Assembly: GCA_029778945.1 (NCBI GenBank)
Contig: JAKPBN010000202.1
Coordinates: 1 to 40,552 of the forward strand
DNA from: Spirochaetota bacterium
GTDB lineage: Bacteria > Spirochaetota > Spirochaetia > Treponematales > Rectinemataceae
Direction: 5' to 3'
DNA length: 40,552 bases
Position 1 is the first letter of the stretch, and every line of letters starts with the position of its first letter. Shown in pieces: positions 6,994 to 15,417 of this stretch. The notes below the pieces were generated by a model. It worked only from the letters and a program-made list of their open reading frames with translations. It searched no databases and was not told where the DNA came from. Position numbers and translations under genes: made by a program.

Positions 6994-8079
6994 CTAGCTT
7001 CGGGGGAGGGACTTCCGGTACTCGCTCGGGCTCATGCCCTTGATGCGGGAGAACTGGGCGTTGAAGACGGCCTTGGAGCCATAGCCAGCCTCCAGGGCCA
7101 GGTCGAGGAGGGTATCGTGGGGCCTCTGCCTCATCTGGGCGCAGACATAGTCTATGCGCAGGCCATTGAGCCAGGCGGGGAAGCTCGTGTTGAGGCTGGT
7201 GTTGAAGTACTTGGAGAGGCGATAGGCCGGCAGGCCCAGGCGGGAGGCCAGGCTGGCCAGGTCGAGGCTGGTGTCGAGGAAGACCGAGTCCTTTTCGACG
7301 AGGGCCGCCAGGCCCCGGCGGATCTCCTCGGCCTCGGCCTTGGACAGGAGGAGGGTCCGGGCATGGGATTCCCTGAGCTCCTGCCTGAGCTTGCCAAAGA
7401 CCTCGGGCTTGCGGGCCACAAAGAGGTAGCCCCCCAGGAGGAAGAACTCGAGGAGGGACTGACCCAGGCGGTAGAGGGGCTGCGAGGCCAGGATCGACCC
7501 CAGGCTTATCAGGGCCAGGATGAGGCCCGAGGCCGAGGCCCCGATGATGATGGCCTTGCCACCCAGGGACTTGGAGGGGAATTCCCTGAGCCTCCACCGG
7601 CCCATCCGGGAGGCCACGACGGACATGGCCAGGGGCCAGACGTAGATGGCCACCGAGACGATCATGTGGAAGAGGGGCAGGCTATCCCTGTCCTCCACGC
7701 TGGAGCCCAGGCTGGGCAGGCCAAGGATAGGGTCGAGCCAGGGGAGGAGGATCAGGAAGGCCGACCAGGCCAGGCCGATGCGGCGCACCCTGTCCCGGAC
7801 GCCCCGGACCCTCTCCCCGCCCTCGACATAGAGGGCCAGGTCAAAGAGGGATTGGCTCAGGACAAGGATGATGGCGATGATGATGGGATTGGCGACTTCC
7901 CAGGGCAGGTGGAAGAGGGGATCGATGGCGCTGAGGGTAAAGAGGATCCCCGAGGCAGCGAGGATGTGGGCGAGCTGGCGGAGGGCCGGGGATCGCCGGG
8001 AGCCGAGCATCAGCCCTAGGCCTGAGACGAGGAGGGCAAAGCCTGCGGAACCTCGGAAATACTCGTAGACGGCGTCCAC
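6994..8079 (-). CDS. AraC family regulator with N-terminal seven-helix membrane domain
   Basis: The N-terminal two thirds has about seven hydrophobic segments (ending FLLGGYLFVARKPEVFG). A short helical linker follows, then an AraC-type double helix-turn-helix of about 100 residues: SLDLASLASRLGLPAYRLSK for the first and LLDLALEAGYGSKAVFNAQF for the second, ending MSPSEYRKSLPRS. Membrane-bound AraC regulators of this plan sense a signal through the membrane part and bind DNA directly. The start is uncertain. GTG 8079 (VDAVYEYF, 361 residues) has a GAGGGTGG-like ribosome site; ATG 8148 has none, and the frame stays open to 8226. It lies just upstream of ppk2 on the same strand (57 bp gap) and could be co-transcribed with it. 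Its target is unknown. Confidence 0.8.
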   Translation of the reverse strand: MDAVYEYFRGSAGFALLVSGLGLMLGSRRSPALRQLAHILAASGILFTLSAIDPLFHLPWEVANPIIIAIILVLSQSLFDLALYVEGGERVRGVRDRVRRIGLAWSAFLILLPWLDPILGLPSLGSSVEDRDSLPLFHMIVSVAIYVWPLAMSVVASRMGRWRLREFPSKSLGGKAIIIGASASGLILALISLGSILASQPLYRLGQSLLEFFLLGGYLFVARKPEVFGKLRQELRESHARTLLLSKAEAEEIRRGLAALVEKDSVFLDTSLDLASLASRLGLPAYRLSKYFNTSLNTSFPAWLNGLRIDYVCAQMRQRPHDTLLDLALEAGYGSKAVFNAQFSRIKGMSPSEYRKSLPRS

Positions 8080-8675
8080 CCCACCACCCTCAACCTGGGC
8101 CCTGCCCAGGATTGGCCGACCAGACAAGGCCGGAAAGGCTCCACCCATACTCGGCGGGCAGAGGCACTTGAAAGGTAAGATATCGCAAAACAGGACGCCA
8201 GGGTCAGAAAAAGGTAAACAAGCCATGGTTTTACTGACCTAGCCGCAGAAAATCGGTCTAGCCGGAACTCCGGTGTGGGGTCGGCGCGCAAGAAAACGGG
8301 ATCAAGCGACAGCAAAGAGCCCAGCCGCACAGCGGGCGGTAGCTGAATGGAAAGCCGGATGGATGATTCGCGCGGGACAACTTTGAGGAGGGGGAACCGC
8401 AGTCCTTGAAGGCAATCGAGAGCTAAACCCCGTCCGGGTTTTTGGGGACCCTGGGGCGCGGCGGGCGGGGGGCGCCATGGATGGCGCCCCCGGAGGGGTG
8501 CAGAATGCGTATGCATTCTGCTACGTCATGGATGACGCAGGACCCGCCCCCCACGGCATTCGAAAGGTTCCTGTGAGTCCCTCGCGAAGCCACGCCTGGA
8601 ATGCCCTCCCCCCTTCCTCGAACCCGCCCTTTCGCGCTATCATTCGCCCCATCTTTCCATCCAGAGGTAGCCAAC
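8080..8675. other. Non-coding region between the AraC-type gene and proS
   Basis: About 600 bp with no credible gene. It holds a tract at 8296-8400 that recalls a decayed group II intron 3' end (weak), three consecutive hairpins at 8468-8537, and a possible -10 TATCAT at 8638-8643 for proS. I found no tRNA or T-box-like signature. A frame that crosses the hairpins runs out of frame into proS and is not believable as a gene. Confidence 0.6.
8468..8537. repeat. Three back-to-back hairpins
   Basis: Hairpin 1: 11-bp stem, 8468-8478 with 8481-8491, closing on GG. Hairpin 2: 9-bp stem, 8500-8508 with 8513-8521, loop GTAT. Hairpin 3: 6-bp stem, 8524-8529 with 8532-8537, closing on GG. All stems are perfect. 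Hairpins 1 and 3 share the core CATGGATG, exactly 51 nt apart. None is followed by a T tract, so they are not ordinary terminators. Confidence 0.75.
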
Positions 8676-10142
8676 ATGGCAGAGAAGATCACCCCCCGGA
8701 GCGTCGACTACTCCCAGTGGTACATCGACATCGTCCTCAACGCGAAGCTCGCGGACTACAGCCCCGTCAAGGGCTGCATGGTGGTCAGGCCTAGGGGCTA
8801 CGCGATCTGGGAGCGCATCCAGGCCGAGTTCGACAAGCGCTTCAAGGAGACCGGCCACCAGAACGCCTATTTCCCCATGCTCATCCCCATGAGCTTCCTC
8901 AAGAAAGAGGCCGAGCACGTCGAGGGCTTTGCCCCCGAGCTCGCAGTGGTCACCCATGGCGGCGGGGAGGAGCTCGACGAGCCCCTCGTGATCCGCCCCA
9001 CGAGCGAGACAATCATCTGGTCCAAGTACAAGGACTGGATCCAGTCCTGGCGGGACCTCCCCCTCCTCTACAACCAGTGGTGCTCGGTCCTCCGCTGGGA
9101 AAAGCGCACCCGGCTCTTTCTGCGCACGGCGGAATTCCTCTGGCAGGAGGGCCACACGGCCCACGAGACCGAAAAGGAAGCCGTCGAGGAGACGATGAAG
9201 ATGCTCGGGGTCTACAAGGAAGTGGCCGAGCGCCACCTCTGCCTCCCGGTGATCGCCGGGCGCAAGTCCGACGCGGAAAAATTCGCCGGCGCCGTGGCCA
9301 CCTACTGCATCGAGGCGATGATGCAGGACAAGAAGGCCCTCCAGGCCGGCACGAGCCACTTCCTGGGCCAGAACTTCGGCAAGGCCTTTGACGTCCAGTT
9401 CCAGAGCCGGGAGGGCAAGCTCGAGTACGCCTGGGCCACCTCCTGGGGCGTCTCCACCCGCCTCATCGGCGCCATCATCATGACCCACTCGGACGACAAG
9501 GGCCTTGTCCTCCCCCCCAGCCTGGCCCCCGAGCAGGCCGTCATAGTCCCCATCCTCAAGAAGGACACCGCCCCCGCCGTCCTGGCCTACTGCGAAAAAG
9601 TCCTTGCGGAGCTCAAGGCCGTGGGGGTCCGGGCCATCCTGGACGCCGACGATTCCCAGAGCCCGGGCTGGAAGTTCGCCCAGCACGAGATGAACGGAGT
9701 CCCCCTGCGGATCGAGATCGGACCCCGGGACATGGAGTCCGGCAAGGCCATGGTGGCGCGCCGGGACACCGGAGAGAAGGCCCCCTACGACGTGGCCGGC
9801 CTGCCCGCCACGGCCCTCGGCCTCCTGGACGCAATCCAGAAAAACCTCTACGACAAGGCCCTGGCCTTCCGCAAGGAAAACACCAAGCCCGTGTCGACCC
9901 GGGAGGAGCTCCTGGCCTTCTACGGAAAGGACAAGGGTGAGGACGCGGGCACCGCGGGGGCCATCGGCGGCTTTGCCGAAGGGGCCTGGTGCGGGAGCCG
10001 CGAGTGCGAGGCCCAGCTCAAGGCCGAGACCAAGGTGACGATCCGCTGCCTCCCCCTGGACAGCCAGGAGGGGGTCACGGGAAGCTGCTGCCTCTGCGGG
10101 GCTCCGGCGCGGCACCGGGCCGTGTTTGCCCGCAACTACTAA
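8676..10142 (+). CDS. proS: Prolyl-tRNA synthetase, short archaeal/eukaryotic-type
   Basis: A 488-residue class II synthetase that charges tRNA-Pro. It opens with [20 protein letters not shown] and has motif 2 around [20 protein letters not shown], followed by GHTAHET, and motif 3-like text [14 protein letters not shown]. The C-terminal extension has Cys pairs (WCGSRECE, then [13 protein letters not shown]) and ends in Tyr. This is the ProRS 'type 3' plan, with no editing insertion in the middle, rather than the long bacterial form. ATG 8676 follows AGAGGTAG; the frame is open upstream to 8601 but without a ribosome site. A lipoprotein gene starts 2 bp after the stop. Confidence 0.95.
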   Translation: MAEKITPRSVDYSQWYIDIVLNAKLADYSPVKGCMVVRPRGYAIWERIQAEFDKRFKETGHQNAYFPMLIPMSFLKKEAEHVEGFAPELAVVTHGGGEELDEPLVIRPTSETIIWSKYKDWIQSWRDLPLLYNQWCSVLRWEKRTRLFLRTAEFLWQEGHTAHETEKEAVEETMKMLGVYKEVAERHLCLPVIAGRKSDAEKFAGAVATYCIEAMMQDKKALQAGTSHFLGQNFGKAFDVQFQSREGKLEYAWATSWGVSTRLIGAIIMTHSDDKGLVLPPSLAPEQAVIVPILKKDTAPAVLAYCEKVLAELKAVGVRAILDADDSQSPGWKFAQHEMNGVPLRIEIGPRDMESGKAMVARRDTGEKAPYDVAGLPATALGLLDAIQKNLYDKALAFRKENTKPVSTREELLAFYGKDKGEDAGTAGAIGGFAEGAWCGSRECEAQLKAETKVTIRCLPLDSQEGVTGSCCLCGAPARHRAVFARNY

Positions 10143-10144
10143 AG

Positions 10145-11314
10145 TTGAGCGTCCAGGCGCTCCGGGATTCTAGCGCCCCTTCGAGGGCCCGTGCCGCGGC
10201 ATGGGCCCTCGGCCTGGGCGCCTTGCTCCTCGGAGTCGCGGGCCTTGGGGCCTGCGTCCCGAAAAAGGCCGCGCAGGCTTCCCCGCCGGAATTTCCCTTT
10301 GTCCTAAAGGGCCAGGTCGACCTGATCCTTGGGCAGGAGGGCCTCGTGGCCCTTCCCAAGGGCTCGGCCCCCAGCCTGGAGCCGGGACTCCAGGCCTCCC
10401 TGGCTCCCCGGGTCGCGGCCCTCTCGGGCCTAGGGCCCAAGTCCAGCATCATCCTCGCGGCCCTTAACCGCCGGGGCCTGGGCCTCGTGGAAGTCGCCCC
10501 GGACCGGTCGGCCTTCAAGGTCCGCACGATCCCCCGGCCGGAGTTCGCGGGCCAGACCGTGGCCGCCCTCTGGCCCCGGGGCTCGTCCTGGCTCCTGGAG
10601 CTCTACCGGGATCCCTTTGTCAGGCCCGGCCAGGCCCGAAGCGACCAGGATCCCGAGCTGGCCACCATCTATCCCACCGGGGAGCTGACCGTCCTGCCCC
10701 GCCTGGGCCAGCGAGGGGAGGACCTCTTTGCCCTCTTCCCCGGCCCCAGGTCCCGGTGGTACGCCGAGTTCCGGATCGAGGGGGCCCTGGGCTCAAGGCT
10801 GCGCTACGCGAGCCTGGACAGCCCCGAGCCCGGCCCGGACGGCAAGGTCCAGGGCCTGGGGGAACTGCGGAAGGACCTCTTTGAGGCAAGCCTCGCCCCA
10901 CGGCCCCTGAGCGCCGCCCCGGCCACCCTGAGAAGGGCTGCCCAGGCGATTGTCTCCGGCCCCATCCTGGTCCGCGCCCTGGGCGAGGACGGCCGCGACG
11001 GCTTTTGGTTGAGCTCGGGCGCCGCCGAGGACGCCGCCGAGGCCTGGGCCTGGCTTGGCCTCGGTGAGGACTCGGCCCTGGTGATCCTGCGCTCGGGCCT
11101 GGGGGCCTGGGCCACCAAGGATGGCCTCTCCAGCTTCCAGCTCAGCCCGGCCCTGGCCGGGGCCGAATACGGCCCCGTGGTCGGGCTCTTTGCCGCCCCC
11201 GGAAGGCTCGGGCGGACCGTCCTGGCCTCGGCCTGGACCCTGGGCCAATTCCCCGAGGTCTCGGCCTCGGGCCTCAGCCTCCTCGCCCTCGAGCCCCAGG
11301 CCAAAAAACCCTAG
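10145..11314 (+). CDS. Lipoprotein of unknown function
   Basis: The 389-residue protein starts at TTG 10145, just after the proS stop; no ATG or GTG lies in frame before the signal sequence. A lipoprotein signal peptide (residues 1-36) ends in the lipobox GLGAC with Cys37. The mature part is rich in Leu, Ala, Gly and Pro with repeated short beta-like segments (SSWLLELYRDPF, RSRWYAEFRIEG), suggesting a beta-propeller-like fold. I recognise no family. The tight 2-bp junction suggests co-transcription with proS. Translation may depend on ribosomes finishing proS, as no strong Shine-Dalgarno is present. Confidence 0.75.
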   Translation: MSVQALRDSSAPSRARAAAWALGLGALLLGVAGLGACVPKKAAQASPPEFPFVLKGQVDLILGQEGLVALPKGSAPSLEPGLQASLAPRVAALSGLGPKSSIILAALNRRGLGLVEVAPDRSAFKVRTIPRPEFAGQTVAALWPRGSSWLLELYRDPFVRPGQARSDQDPELATIYPTGELTVLPRLGQRGEDLFALFPGPRSRWYAEFRIEGALGSRLRYASLDSPEPGPDGKVQGLGELRKDLFEASLAPRPLSAAPATLRRAAQAIVSGPILVRALGEDGRDGFWLSSGAAEDAAEAWAWLGLGEDSALVILRSGLGAWATKDGLSSFQLSPALAGAEYGPVVGLFAAPGRLGRTVLASAWTLGQFPEVSASGLSLLALEPQAKKP

Positions 11315-11359
11315 GACAGAAAGGGCGGCTTTGCGGGGCCCCGGGGGCCGAGGTATAGT

Positions 11360-12061
11360 ATGGGCATGACAAACCCCAGGCGGCTTTCCGTCCTCGCCGT
11401 CCTCCTCCTGGCCTCGGGCTGGGCTCTCTCCGCCCAGGCTCCCTCCGTTTTCTCCCGCCTGGGGTCCCCCCGGGACCTCAGCCTGGGCACAATAGGCATC
11501 CTCATCGCCAACAACGATCCCGGGACCGACAGCTCGGCCACCCACCTGACGGGCGGTTTATCCGCCACGGCGAGCTATCCCCTCGGCGACTCCCCGGTCC
11601 TCGACCTAAGGCCCAACCTGGTCCTCTGGCGGTCATGGTATTACTGGACTCTGGCGGGCAAGGCCGTGCCGGTGGGCGTGGAGGACAGGGATGTCTGGCT
11701 CCTGGGCATCCTCCTCGACCTTCCCCTGACCTTCCACAGGCCCCTGGGCAAGGACATGGAATACTCGGCGGGCCTGGGCCTCTGCCTCAACCTGAGGCTG
11801 GGCTTCAAGGCCGATGCGGCGGAAAGCGACGCGACAGTCGCCAAGATCAATTCCTACCTCTGGTCCTCGGCCCGCTTTATCATGCCGACCACCTCGGCGG
11901 GCCTCAGCCTGAGAATCAACGACAAGCTGAGCGGCAACTTGGGGATCAAGGTCTATTGGCCCGTGTACAACCTATGGGCAGGGGAAGGCCTGGGTTTCCT
12001 CGACCAGGCCATGGCGACCCTCAGCCTGTCCATCGGCTGGCGCCCGAAGGCCCGCGACTAG
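11360..12061 (+). CDS. Predicted outer-membrane beta-barrel protein
   Basis: 233 residues with a cleavable signal peptide (MGMTNPRRLSVLAVLLLASG, ending near ALSAQA at residue 26). Alternating hydrophobic/polar strands follow, typical of a small barrel (GGLSATASYPLG, YSAGLGLCLNLRLGF, SAGLSLRINDKLSGNLG, ending TLSLSIGW). The last strand precedes a short charged tail rather than a terminal Phe. The specific family is not recognised. ATG 11360 has GAGG about 8 nt upstream; ATG 11366 is an alternative. The stop overlaps the convergent kinase stop within the palindrome CTAG. Confidence 0.65.
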   Translation: MGMTNPRRLSVLAVLLLASGWALSAQAPSVFSRLGSPRDLSLGTIGILIANNDPGTDSSATHLTGGLSATASYPLGDSPVLDLRPNLVLWRSWYYWTLAGKAVPVGVEDRDVWLLGILLDLPLTFHRPLGKDMEYSAGLGLCLNLRLGFKADAAESDATVAKINSYLWSSARFIMPTTSAGLSLRINDKLSGNLGIKVYWPVYNLWAGEGLGFLDQAMATLSLSIGWRPKARD

Positions 12062-14010
12062 GCGAGGGGAAAGCTGGCCCGGGCCACGAGGCCGGGCCGG
12101 CCATCCTCAAAGGAAAGCTGGCCCCGGAGCTGCTTGACGAGGGCTCTCGTGATTGTCAGGCCGAGGCCGTCCCCCCGGCCCAGGGCGCCAAGGCCCGGGC
12201 CATAGTCCATGACCCTGAGCTCGGCCCGGGCTCCCGCGAGGGTGAAGCTCACCCTGGCCTGGCCCTCGGCCCGGCCCCCCAAGCCATGGACCGCGGCGTT
12301 GTTGAGAAGCTCCCGGAGGATTAGGCCCAGGGGCACGGCCACGTCGAGGGAGAGAGGAATGGCCTCGGCCTCGAGCTCGACGGTCAGGACTATCCCGTCC
12401 TGGCGGGACTCGTCCCTGATCTGGGAGCAGACAAGGCCAAAGTATTCCCGGCTGTCGATGCGCATGGACTCGGGGGTATCGGCGACCACGAGATAGGAGG
12501 CCGCCAGGGCCGCTATCCGGGACTGGACGGTGGAGAGGATCCTCTGGGCATACTCGGCCTCGACTCCCTTCTGGAGCTCGATCAGGCTGTCCAGGAACTG
12601 GAGATTGTTCTTGACCCGGTGGTGGAGCTCCCGGAGCAGGAGCTCCCGGTCGTCCAAGGCCGTCCTGAGCTCGACCTCATTGGCCTTGCGCTGGGTGATG
12701 TCCCGGAGGCTCACGACCACCGAGGTCGAGGGCGGGGAGGAGAGGGAGGCTAGGCCCACCTCGGCCAGGCGCACTTCCCCGCCGGCCCGCAGGTAGGTCC
12801 ACTCGAAGATGACGTCCTCCCCCAGGCGGGCCCGGCCAAAGTATTCCCTGGCCACCTCGACGCTCGGCCTGCCGTCGGCCTGGAGGGGGGGAGCGAAGTC
12901 CTCGGCCCTCCGGCCTAGGGCATCCAAGCCTCCCAGGCCAAAGACATCGACGGTCCTTTGGTTATAGCGGGCAATCCTATCCTCGCCGTCGATGATCACG
13001 ATAGCCTCGAAGGAAGCCTCGAAGATGGCCTCGAAGCGCGTCTCGGACTCGGTGAGCTCCCGCTCCCTCTCCACCACCCGCCTCGAGAGGGACAGGCGCT
13101 GGAGGACAAGCCTGCTCCGCCGCTTTTCCGAGTTGTAGATGAGGATGCCTCCCCAGACCAGGATGGCCGCGAGGATCATGTCGACAAGGGCGACAATAGT
13201 CCTCAGCCTCTCCACCTGGGCCAGGTCGCCCTTTAAGGCCTCCTGGCTATCGGCCTCGGCCACGGTAAAGAGGGCATTGCCCAGGGTAAAGCTCCGGGAG
13301 GACATATAGACGTACTTGGAGGCCCGGCCGCTGGGATCGACCACCGGAGCAGGGGTATTGGGCGGCCAGAGGACCCTCCCCTCGGAGGCGAGAAGGAAGG
13401 CCTCCCGGCCCTTGACCGACCTTAAGGGCAGGACATACTTGACGATCGAGTTGCGGAAGCCCACAGCCACGCCCAGGAGGCCCCGGCGCTCGGCGTCGAC
13501 CCTCACGGGCCAGAAGACCATGAAGTAGGGCTCGACTACCCCGGGCCCCGAGGATTCGACCAGGGGCCCCTCGAAGGAGGCCAGGCTGTTCCAGTTATGC
13601 AGGGAGGCCGCATCCAGGGCCGGGAGGGTCCCTATGCTCCCCTCCCGGACCGAGGCAAAACGCCGCTGGCCCGGGGCATCGTAGAAGACATAGGCCAGGG
13701 ACTCCTTGTAGGCATCGAGCTCCGTCCCCAGGAGGTCGGTCATGGAGGAGGGGCTTCGCTTGCCCTGGAGGAATTCCGGGAAGGAGTAGGAGGCCAGGAT
13801 AGAGCCCTCGTGGAGGATCTGCAGGAAGCCCGACTCCATCGCCGAGCGGGCCAGCTCGACCTGGAGGCTGCGGTTTGCGGCGGCAAAATCCGCATAGGAG
13901 CGGCGCGCAATGCGCTCCACCACAAACCAGGACGCGACCAGGAGGAGGGAGACGACGCCAGTCGCCACGATATATCGCCAAGGCGAGGGGCGACGGCCCA
14001 TGTCAGCCAT
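12058..14010 (-). CDS. Membrane sensor histidine kinase (extracytoplasmic sensor, PAS, HisKA_2, HATPase)
   Basis: 650 residues. Membrane helix 13-31, a large extracytoplasmic sensor region (about 32-268, Cache-like) and helix 271-292; a PAS domain (about 321-445) ending DITQRKANE; an H-box LLLRELHHRVKNNLQFLDSL with the phosphoacceptor at His463 or 464; then HATPase boxes ELLNNAAVH (567-575), DYGPGLG (602-608) and GDGLGL (613-618). This is the HisKA_2 layout, like two other kinases in the window. ATG 14010 lies 6 nt downstream of a strong -10 with no Shine-Dalgarno, so the mRNA looks leaderless; an internal ATG at 14001 is possible. It has no adjacent response regulator. It converges with the beta-barrel gene, both stops sharing CTAG. 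Confidence 0.9.
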   Translation of the reverse strand: MADMGRRPSPWRYIVATGVVSLLLVASWFVVERIARRSYADFAAANRSLQVELARSAMESGFLQILHEGSILASYSFPEFLQGKRSPSSMTDLLGTELDAYKESLAYVFYDAPGQRRFASVREGSIGTLPALDAASLHNWNSLASFEGPLVESSGPGVVEPYFMVFWPVRVDAERRGLLGVAVGFRNSIVKYVLPLRSVKGREAFLLASEGRVLWPPNTPAPVVDPSGRASKYVYMSSRSFTLGNALFTVAEADSQEALKGDLAQVERLRTIVALVDMILAAILVWGGILIYNSEKRRSRLVLQRLSLSRRVVERERELTESETRFEAIFEASFEAIVIIDGEDRIARYNQRTVDVFGLGGLDALGRRAEDFAPPLQADGRPSVEVAREYFGRARLGEDVIFEWTYLRAGGEVRLAEVGLASLSSPPSTSVVVSLRDITQRKANEVELRTALDDRELLLRELHHRVKNNLQFLDSLIELQKGVEAEYAQRILSTVQSRIAALAASYLVVADTPESMRIDSREYFGLVCSQIRDESRQDGIVLTVELEAEAIPLSLDVAVPLGLILRELLNNAAVHGLGGRAEGQARVSFTLAGARAELRVMDYGPGLGALGRGDGLGLTITRALVKQLRGQLSFEDGRPGLVARASFPLA

Positions 14011-14016
14011 GGCATG

Positions 14017-14045
14017 ATTCTAGCCCCAGGCCCCGGGGCGGTCAA
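14017..14045 (-). promoter_or_regulatory. Sigma-70 type promoter of the 650-residue histidine kinase
   Basis: On the minus strand, TTGACC (14045-14040), 17-bp spacer, TAGAAT (14022-14017). The -10 ends 6 nt before ATG 14010, so the predicted start of transcription falls on or next to the start codon. Confidence 0.75.
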
Positions 14046-14100
14046 GGCAAGGCCCCTCCCATGGTTGACCAAGGGCCTCCCGGGAGGCGAAAGTCGAGGC

Positions 14101-14892
14101 ATGCAGGAAAACCAGCCCTTGCCCGACCCGGAGGAAGTCCTCCTCCTGGGCGCCGACGCGGCCCGCATTGTCCTGGAGAGCGGAGCCGAGACCTACCGGG
14201 CCGAGGAGACCGCCCAGGCGGTCTGCTCCTCCCTGGGAGGGGTCGAGGCGGAATGCTTTGCCACCCCCACGGGGGTGATGCTCTCCTTTTTTGGCCTCGA
14301 CGGCCGGGTCAGGTCGATTGTCCGGAGGGTCTCGGCCCGGTCCATGAACCTGGAGCGGATAGCCAGGGTCAACGAGCTTTCCCGGAGCCTCTATGCCGGG
14401 CGCCTGGACTTCGAGGGCGCCGCGGCCGAACTGGGCCGGATCGAGCAGCTTACGGGCTATCCCCGGCCGGTCTCGGTCCTAGCGGCCGCGGCAGGGACCG
14501 GCTTCTTCACCCTGCTCTTCGGGGGTAGGTGGAACGATGCCCTCGTGGCCGCCGCCCTGGGGGCAGTCCTCTCCCGCCTTACCCGGGCCCTAGCCAGGCG
14601 GAGGATCTCGGACTTCTTCACCAACATCGTGGGAGGGGCCGCCACGGCCCTGGCCTGCCTCCTCGCGGGCCAGGCTGGCCTCGTCTCCAACCCCGACACG
14701 GCCATCATCGGCACGATCATGCTCCTCGTGCCCGGAGTGGCCATCACCAACGCGATACGCGACACCATAGCCGGGGACCTCGTGGCCGGAGTGGCCCGGG
14801 GAGCCGACGCCTTCATGTCGGCGGCGGCCATATCCATCGGGGCCGGGGCGGCCTTTGAGGCCTGGCGCCTCCTTGGGGGGGGTGGACTGTGA
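14101..14892 (+). CDS. Threonine/serine exporter family protein, ThrE N-half (PF06738-like)
   Basis: The 263-residue protein carries a cytoplasmic first half (LLLGADAARIVLESGAETYR, then AEE and VEAECFATPTGVMLSF) followed by five hydrophobic segments with LVPGVAITNAIRDTIAGDL. That is the N-terminal unit of ThrE-type amino-acid exporters, which in actinobacteria is fused to the partner encoded by the next gene. ATG 14101 is preceded by GGGAGG at a long spacing and GAGG closer in. The next gene overlaps it by 4 bp (GTGA), so the halves are made in a coupled way and should form one membrane exporter. The substrate cannot be read from the sequence. Confidence 0.88.
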   Translation: MQENQPLPDPEEVLLLGADAARIVLESGAETYRAEETAQAVCSSLGGVEAECFATPTGVMLSFFGLDGRVRSIVRRVSARSMNLERIARVNELSRSLYAGRLDFEGAAAELGRIEQLTGYPRPVSVLAAAAGTGFFTLLFGGRWNDALVAAALGAVLSRLTRALARRRISDFFTNIVGGAATALACLLAGQAGLVSNPDTAIIGTIMLLVPGVAITNAIRDTIAGDLVAGVARGADAFMSAAAISIGAGAAFEAWRLLGGGGL

Positions 14893-15344
14893 ACAATCCC
14901 ATAGAGCTGGTCTGGGCGGCCGCGGCCACCGTGGGCTTTGCCCTCCTCTTCGACCTCCGGCCCCGGGACATACCCCTGGCGGCGGTGGGCGCAACCCTGG
15001 GCTGGGGGGTCTATGCCGTGGCCAGGGACGCGGGCACGGGCACGGCCGCCTATTTCGCGGCCGCCACGGCGATCGGCCTCTGGGCCGAGATCTCGGGGGC
15101 CTTGGCCAAGCGGCCGGCCTCGATCTATATCGTCTGCGCCATCCTCCCCATAGTCCCGGGAGGAGGAATGTACCGGACGATGCTCGAGTCCGTCCGGGGC
15201 AACCTCATGGGAAGCCTCTCCGTGGGCTTTGAGACCCTCATGGCGGCGGGGGCCATCGCCGCGGGCCTCGCCGTGTCCAGCGCCATATCCCGCCTCCTGA
15301 GCCTCAAGGACCTGGCCCGGAGGATCCTCCCCAAGGACCGCTAG
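14889..15344 (+). CDS. Threonine/serine exporter family protein, ThrE C-half (PF12821-like)
   Basis: 151 residues with about four to five membrane helices. The key match is IYIVCAILPIVPGGGMYRTM, where PxVPGGGMY is the signature of the ThrE_2/DUF3815 unit. The start is GTG 14889, inside the stop of the upstream half-gene (GTGA overlap), which implies translational coupling and joint assembly. With the preceding gene it rebuilds the two halves of a ThrE exporter. A 73-bp gap separates it from the nucleoside hydrolase gene, which may be in the same transcript. Confidence 0.88.
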   Translation: MNNPIELVWAAAATVGFALLFDLRPRDIPLAAVGATLGWGVYAVARDAGTGTAAYFAAATAIGLWAEISGALAKRPASIYIVCAILPIVPGGGMYRTMLESVRGNLMGSLSVGFETLMAAGAIAAGLAVSSAISRLLSLKDLARRILPKDR

Positions 15345-15417
15345 GCTATACCAGCGCCGCCATACTGGCGCAGGCGGGGCCCTTGGGGCTAGACTCCCGG
15401 CGAGCAGGGGAGGAAGC

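Noticed and set aside
8080-8675. tRNA, T-box or other known RNA gene upstream of proS
   Set aside because: I could not find a tRNA T-loop or acceptor pairing, a T-box sequence, or SRP/RNase P/tmRNA signatures. Only the weak intron-like tract and the hairpins stand out.
8477-8794. Open frame across the three hairpins into proS
   Set aside because: Its reading is forced by palindromes (MDGA... and VMDDA), it has no ribosome site, and two thirds of it lie out of frame inside proS.
8640-10115. 491-residue antisense frame over proS, and similar long antisense frames elsewhere
   Set aside because: They arise from G/C-rich third positions on the real strand, show no domain-like sequence, and contradict well-identified genes.
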